A stretch of DNA of 64,000 bases from Siphonodentalium dalli (Eukaryota > Mollusca > Scaphopoda > Gadilida > Siphonodentaliidae). The notes beneath the pieces are model-generated. The model was not told where the DNA came from, did no database searches, and worked only from the letters and a program-made list of their open reading frames with translations. The position numbers were made by a program, and so were the translations under genes. Shown here one piece after another: positions 59,401 to 64,000 of this stretch. The stretch's first letter is position 1; every line of letters begins with the position of its first letter. The stretch spans positions 257,773,863 through 257,837,862 of the forward strand of contig CP136064.1 in assembly GCA_032622095.1 (NCBI GenBank). The letters are read 5' to 3'.

Positions 59401-60874
59401 TATTCACATCATTCGTGACATACACTAACTCCATGTATACCTATTCACCTCACCTATGATCATAGAGTAACTCCCTGTCTACCATCTTGGTATCCATCCT
59501 GTATCCAGTTGATATTGGCTTATTGTAATGGACCAGAAGAGCCATATATTATGTTTCATCTCAGTTCCGTCTCAAAGTTCTGCCCATTTCCTTTCAATAA
59601 TATGGTCAGAATCACAAAAGAGGTTCTCCGCAAATTGCCATAATTTAAAATGAATTTGTCATGCCCCATACGGAACTGGGACAACCATAATAGAACATTT
59701 AGTTGTCAGTTAATTACCTAACACGTATAACAACCAAGTGAGTCACAATTTGCTACATTTTCTGATAACGCAGAGAATAATGTTATATATATAATGTTAT
59801 AATGATATATGTAAAAAAATAACTTTTACCAATTTGGTTGCCATTTTGGAAGCCATCTTGAGCAATTTGGTCTATAAACACCATAGTGTGACACATTTAA
59901 GATAAACCAATACATTAAACACCTTTCAATCTAAAGATAGTTACATATTACAAGACAAAATGGTCCAAACCTGAAAAGTAAATTTTTGCCGATATTTATG
60001 TCAAGTTTTTGAGAGAAAAGTCCAATATTTTTGGTGATGTCAGTGGTGGCAACAGTAACAATTAACCATGGTGCAGCAGACATGTCAGTATTCAATGTAT
60101 AGAAGGCATAATAGCTAATTTTGTACATCAACCACAACTTGTAAGCGATTGCAGGACACCCTAGGGCAATATTTATCATTTTCCATATTTTGGCGGCCAT
60201 TTTGGCAGCCATTTTGAGCCAAAGTAAGAATTTTGGTTCCAGTGAGTTGGAATATTCATACGTAATGGTATGCCTCACTTAAATGCAACCTTCTGTTCAT
60301 TTCTTGTTGAAATATGACTAGAATCCCAGTTGAGATTTTTTGTTAAATTTTATCCCGCATTATGTAAAATCGAATTTTTGAGGGATCACAAGCGGATAGG
60401 ACCCCAATAATTGCATATTTAATTGCTCCAATGATCAGTTAATATACAAAATACAAAATAAAGTCATTTTACTCAACCAGTTCCAAACAGCATGAACTGA
60501 TCTAGAAGATATTTGAGAAAAAATGTCATATTTTCAACTTCCGGCGGCCATTTTGGTGGCTATCTTGGATGGTGAGTTTCAATTTTGGCCCAAAATAGTG
60601 TCATTATGTCTTAGCTTCATGAAAATATATACATTTTACTAGATTAGTCATGTGAATTTGCAACAAATTTCAAGTAACTGGTTTTACGTCTGGGGAAATC
60701 TGGGGGGGGGGGTATACTTTTTAGGGCGCTATAAAAAAAATTGCTCAAGGCTGACAGATGGCCAGCCGATAAAATCTTGATGTCGGATACCTGAATTTAC
60801 AAAATCAGCAGAGAAAAAAACTTTATACGCGAAAACAAGCATTCGTGAATTCCGGGTGTTTGGCGACCGGACTA
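56495..60874. mobile_element. 4.38-kb long-inverted-repeat (foldback) element
   Basis: The ends TAGTCCGGCCGCC and GGCGACCGGACTA are inverted and flanked by AAA on both sides, a 3-bp target duplication. The arms (56495 to about 58272, and about 59055 to 60874) are inverted copies of some 1.8 kb. They are separated by a ~0.8-kb loop of the same minisatellite that fills the inner arms. Both arms hold a 115-residue frame beginning at GTG with WLKMAAK..AAKIWKM (57053-57400 plus, 59931-60278 minus). I counted about 12 base differences between these frames, of which 8 change the residue, so they show no purifying selection. No transposase is recognised. The class is uncertain; 3-bp duplications occur in PIF/Harbinger and CACTA elements. 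Confidence 0.8.
57880..59460. repeat. ~40-bp diverged minisatellite in the foldback element
   Basis: Units of the kind GTATACATGGAGTGACTGTA plus TGGTCATG..GGTGTA run on the plus strand to about 58272. After that they run in the complementary sense (TGACCATACAGTCACTCCAT) to about 59460. The frames rich in HIHITHD- or MYMYI-like text are by-products of the repeat. Confidence 0.85.
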
Positions 60875-61014
60875 AAAGGGTGAATATAGCAGTGGGCTAG
60901 CATCATCAAATTCACCCTCTGGGGACCTCATTCTGCTTAGGCATCATTATCTGGGAAGTATCTATAGTTTCCAATTAACATTGGTTTTAGTTACATAACA
61001 TAATCAGTCCTTCG

Positions 61015-61865
61015 ATTCTGTAAAATGCAGGAGTGTGATTGGTCACTCGCCTAACCTGAAACCCAGGCGTGTGATTTTGGTGGATATTTCGGGGGTATAA
61101 AATGACAAACGAAGACTCAAAATTAAATAGATTTTTATCACCATTGTGATTCATCTTGTACACATGTATTCTTCACATTGAATTAATGAACAATTAAAAC
61201 TAAAAAAATCTTTCTATGAATTTGGATGTATCCATGGTGAGGGACGATAGAGGGTTAAATCAACTGAATTGTTCACTCTGAACGTTCATCTTCCGTGTCA
61301 CTGTCGGTACTCTCAGCGGACCCCGGTAACCCGGAACTACTCGAATCTGATGAGTCATTGTCATTCAAAAAGTCGGAATCCGAATCTGATCCGGAATCAT
61401 CTCCGCTGCTGTGAGATAATGATAACTTGGCTCGTTAGCTTGTGTGGTGGCTACAATTCTAAGATAACTGAGTGATTGATATCACGTGACAAAGGACGCA
61501 TCAAAGGGTGCCGACTGGATAGGCCGGACAGGACACCATGTAGCAACATTTTATTCAGTTTTTCTGCAAGCTCAGATAATCACGTCATGTGCTCCCTGTG
61601 CCGATGATCGACACCACATGTGGAACAGTGGGCGGCACACCAAAGGCCGGGTGCCAACTGCTTACTGTACACCATAGTGGCGAGGTCAACTGATCTCTTG
61701 GACTAGAAAATTCAACTCAATCCGAAGCGCGACGCTTGCAAATTAACCCTTTTTCAATCGTGCGCCGAATATCGCCTAGGAGTGTGATTAATTACTCGCC
61801 AAGATTTAATTTCAGGCGTGCTATGGTGCGCGAGCGCGATCACACGCTTCATAATCGAAGGACTG
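61015..61865. mobile_element. 851-bp inverted-repeat element with CATAAT target duplication
   Basis: CAGTCCTTCGATT at the left and AATCGAAGGACTG at the right are exact inverted ends. CATAAT lies on both sides (61009-61014, 61866-61871), and M2 relatives have a single GCATAATCGAGG there. Sub-terminal GTGTGATTGGTCACTCGCC and GTGTGATTAATTACTCGCC are direct-type motifs at both ends. The interior is GC-richer than the surroundings and includes an acidic coding remnant on the minus strand. The superfamily is unknown; a 6-bp duplication is unusual (Dada elements make 6-7 bp). Confidence 0.75.
61273..61434 (-). pseudogene. Acidic Ser/Asp-rich C-terminal coding remnant
   Basis: A 53-codon open frame ends at TGA (61275-61273). 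It reads SHSSGDDSGSDSDSDFLNDN, followed by DSSDSSSSG, then ESTDSDTEDERSE. TTATCTCACAG just before SSGDD resembles a splice acceptor, so this may be the last exon of a protein once encoded by the parent transposon. Acidic Ser/Asp tracts occur at ends of several transposases, but this one is not assignable. No start codon is present. Chance is unlikely given the strongly biased composition. Confidence 0.45.
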
Positions 61866-62109
61866 CATAATCCAGGTGACTTACGGGTGAACGTCACCAA
61901 CTTCAACTGGGGAACTTCAATCTGATCGTAGGTCTCCCATAGCAGGTTTATGCCTAAGTAGAATGAGGTCCCCAGAGGCTGAATTTGGTGATGCTAGACT
62001 GCTGTGTGGGATAGCGTCACTAAATTCACCCTCTGGGGACCTCATTCTGCAAATGACAGACATACTATTTGCAGACTTGTCCTTTATGAAATACTCATTG
62101 ATTATTAGT

Positions 62110-62338
62110 ACATGTACCCTTATGACATGTTCAGATAATATTCAGCCTATGGCAGTTTCTTGGTCTTATTATCTCTCACAATGAATAGGAATTCTTCTGC
62201 CCCTATTTTCTTTTAGTCTATCTGCCTGTCGTATGATTTTATTTCCTGAACATCCATTAAAATGAATAATAGACCATTCCCATGTGTACTTTTATAACTG
62301 AATGGGAGAATCCATTTAGTAAAGAAAGTGTTAAAGAG
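62110..62338. mobile_element. P4 element fragment
   Basis: CCTGTCGTATGATTTTATTT, AATGAATAATAGACCATTCC and GGGAGAATCCATTTAGTA, ending GAAAGTGTTAAAG. ATGTTCAGATAATA at its left also occurs at 44150 and 52970. Confidence 0.55.
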
Positions 62339-62457
62339 GTGTGAAACATGCTGCTGAAAATATAGCCTGTATTTGATTTCGGGGGATAGGTCTCAGAGGT
62401 GTGTCATTAGAATAGGCAGAGGGGTTTGAATTTGTAAAGTCCTATCTTCTTATCATG

Positions 62458-62575
62458 TACAGTAAAGCCCAAAATAATCAACTCATTAACCACAGCAGAA
62501 TTGTGGGTAACTTTTCAGGATTTAGTCGGAAATATGGCTTGTTGCCATTCATCGGAAAGCTCTCACTGATACATT
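62458..62575. mobile_element. M1 MITE left arm followed by unrelated sequence
   Basis: TA-CAGTAAAGCCC through GGAAAGCTCTCACTGA, then the palindrome stops and about 200 bp of non-palindromic sequence follows. This is either a truncation or the edge of a longer parent element; no right end is found by 62850. Confidence 0.75.
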
Positions 62576-63152
62576 TTTGATACTGAAATAAGACTTGAAA
62601 TGAGTGTGGTAGCGGGAGTCCGGTTGATTCTGAAGTTGCCAGCGAAAGTAGGGGTATCTGTATTTATCGGCAGATTTTGATAAGAATTTCCAACAACTGT
62701 GGTCACCAGACTCACCACAAAGACTAAAGTGAGCATTCAAGTCAGAAATGTTGAGGAGGATCAGGAGGAACAACTCTAAAATACTTTTACTAACATAGAC
62801 ATGACTTTCTTTTATCCCTTCAGGTTAAGAAGTTTATAATTATTTTGTTAAATTATGGCAGGTCCAATGGAATCAATTCACCAGACTGATATTGGGTGTA
62901 ATCATTTGGCCATCCATGATATTGGGTGTAATCTATTGGCCATCCATTAACACAGAGCTGCGCCTGGGGACAATGGTGTATAATATCCTCACATCTGGCA
63001 GTGTCTGGGCTGATCAATGACATCATGTCTCAAGCAGAGTCAAGGTTATATTATTGATTTTAAAAAACTAGCACATGTCTGGCTGATTAAATGAGTTTAG
63101 GGACATTTCCATGTGTTATTCTGATTGTAACTATTTTGAACTAGCTACCATA
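62576..63152. other. No gene called
   Basis: A 75-residue minus frame across 62549-62773 begins inside the M1 arm and has no recognisable domain. GATATTGGGTGTAATC occurs twice at about 62889 and 62920, a ~32-bp duplication. Confidence 0.45.
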
Positions 63153-63270
63153 TTTAACCCTTTCATTATGGGAGTTGCGCTGGTACAGCATTAAAGACCC
63201 TCTGCTAGTGCATTCACTTATATATGCGAGTCTTGAGTCTCCCATGGGGAGACTCGCATATATAAGTCGA
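63153..63270. mobile_element. P2 MITE, left part only
   Basis: TTAACCCTTTCATTATGGGA with one hairpin (TATATGCGAGTC .. GACTCGCATATA), then unrelated sequence. Confidence 0.7.
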
Positions 63271-63279
63271 AACTCAAAA

Positions 63280-63572
63280 TTTCACGATTTAAGTGACTTT
63301 ATGAGCGATTTTGGTTTGCATCGCTTACAATTACAGAATTTCTCCTGGGTAATTAATTTGATGTTTATTGCGATATCGGCTGACAAAAGTCACAGAAAAT
63401 AATGCAATTTCGAGTTGGGACCTTCACCTAAAGTGAAGTACATGTACATTATTAAGGAACATGTAATAACTAAGAAATATATTCCCTGCGTTATTGTTTC
63501 GACTTTATAAGGTTCCCTGCCAAAACTTCAAAAAGTTCCCAGGTTTTGTACTGGTGGAATATGATCTCTACG
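63280..63572. mobile_element. Relative of the 40167-40604 element
   Basis: Shares ACCTTCACCTA, ACATTATTAAGGAACA, AACTAAGAAATATATT and TTCCCAGGTTTTGTACTGG with that copy. GCGATTTTGGTTTGCATCGC and CTCCTGGGTAATTAATTTGA are here the complement of the motifs at 40360-40440, so part of the element is inverted. Confidence 0.6.
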
Positions 63573-63580
63573 GATGTTAT

Positions 63581-63796
63581 ATAGTAATGCTCTAAGTAAT
63601 CGACTCCTTAACGACAGCAGAATTATGGGTAACTTTTCAGGATTTAGTCGGAAATATGGCTTGTTGCCATTCATCGGAAAGTTCTCGGGGAGAGCTTTCC
63701 GATAAATGGCAACAAGCCATATTTCCGAATAAATCCTGAAAAGTTACCCATAATTCTGCTGTCGTTAAAGAGTCGATTACTTAGAGCATTACTGTA
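63581..63796. mobile_element. M1 MITE, near-perfect palindrome
   Basis: TATAGTAATGCTC to GAGCATTACTGTA with arms of ~105 bp and centre GTTCTCGGGGAGAGC. Only a few mismatches between arms. Confidence 0.9.
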
Positions 63797-64000
63797 TGTC
63801 ATTCCCTACACTGTGTACATAGCGGGAGTGTCATCTGGGGTCCACGCAAAATGTTGTGATAGTCAGCAAGGAACCATTTGAGTGATCAAGAATTACAGGC
63901 GGTATCTGGACACTATATTATACCATGTTCCCCTAATTAGTCTGTGAAAGAATTGTTCATTCTCACAGAAAAACTACTTTTGTAACTTATCACACATTCC
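63797..64000. other. No feature seen
   Basis: Unrecognised sequence to the window end. Confidence 0.5.

Larger units (their letters stand above)
56457..62079. mobile_element. M2 MITE split by two later insertions
   Basis: The M2 ends CAAGCCCGAAAATAGTGTG (56457) and CTATTTGCAGACTTG (to 62079) enclose M2 text at 56457-56494, 60875-61014 and 61866-62079. Removing the two insertions restores the standard M2 order. This gives a relative age: M2 first, both insertions later. Confidence 0.85.

Noticed and set aside
57942-59434. His/Thr-rich frames resembling a repetitive secreted protein
   Set aside because: They are translations of the ~40-bp minisatellite in the foldback element and appear on both strands.

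Overview
This window looks like non-coding, repeat-saturated DNA from an AT-rich animal genome. The clues are intron-style exons, a tRNA-derived SINE with A and B boxes, LINE-like tails ending in GACGGACAGA-type runs next to a GGGCCATAACTC motif, many short inverted-repeat transposons (MITEs) and several long satellites. I infer a marine invertebrate, most likely a mollusc or another lophotrochozoan. That rests on the general look of the repeats, not on a database match. There are no bacterial genes, operons, CRISPR arrays or rRNA genes.

Only one host gene is well supported. It lies on the minus strand between about 54.6 and 44.5 kb. Two near-identical 109-bp exons (A1 at 54477-54585, A2 at 52014-52122) each join in phase to a 197-bp exon B (44535-44731). 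The joined product is acidic and carries an overlapping clathrin-box and DPF-type motif (LLEFDPF), so an endocytic or trafficking adaptor is a guess. The family is not recognised. The A-to-B intron holds a 6.3-kb array of a 55-bp satellite. All three exons have a GAGGTCCCC-family MITE within 13-26 bp of a splice site.

Layout. 0.45-2.84 kb: a TTAA-flanked element carrying a 50-bp satellite. 3.3-5.5 kb: a ~400-bp tandem repeat. 5.5-9.2 kb: a diverged ~1.5-kb triplication dotted with MITEs. 10.3-14.7 kb: short satellites (55, 25 and 32 bp) and MITEs. 14.7-20.2 kb: SINEs, a LINE-like tail and a ~118-bp repeat. 20-26 kb: MITEs and G-rich repeats. 26.06-30.72 kb: a 31-bp satellite of about 150 copies. 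31-44 kb: MITEs, a tripled ~0.55-kb segment, a 28-bp satellite and a ~600-bp tandem repeat. 44.5-54.6 kb: the gene fragment with its intronic satellite. 56.5-62.1 kb: one MITE broken by two later insertions, a 4.38-kb long-inverted-repeat element and an 851-bp element holding an acidic coding remnant. 62-64 kb: more MITEs.

MITE names used here. M1: near-perfect ~215-bp palindrome beginning TA-CAGTAATGCCC (Tc1/mariner-like). M2: CAAGCCTTG/CAAGTCTG termini plus the GAATGAGGTCCCC palindrome. P1: TTAA-CCCTTTACCCAACA. P2: TTAA-CCCTTTCATGAC. P3: GTGACCCGCC. P4: ends GAATCCATTTAGTA..GAAAGGGTTAA. P1, P2 and P3 share a pair of ~69-bp internal hairpins although their ends differ. Most open frames in the window fall inside satellites or MITE palindromes and are not genes.
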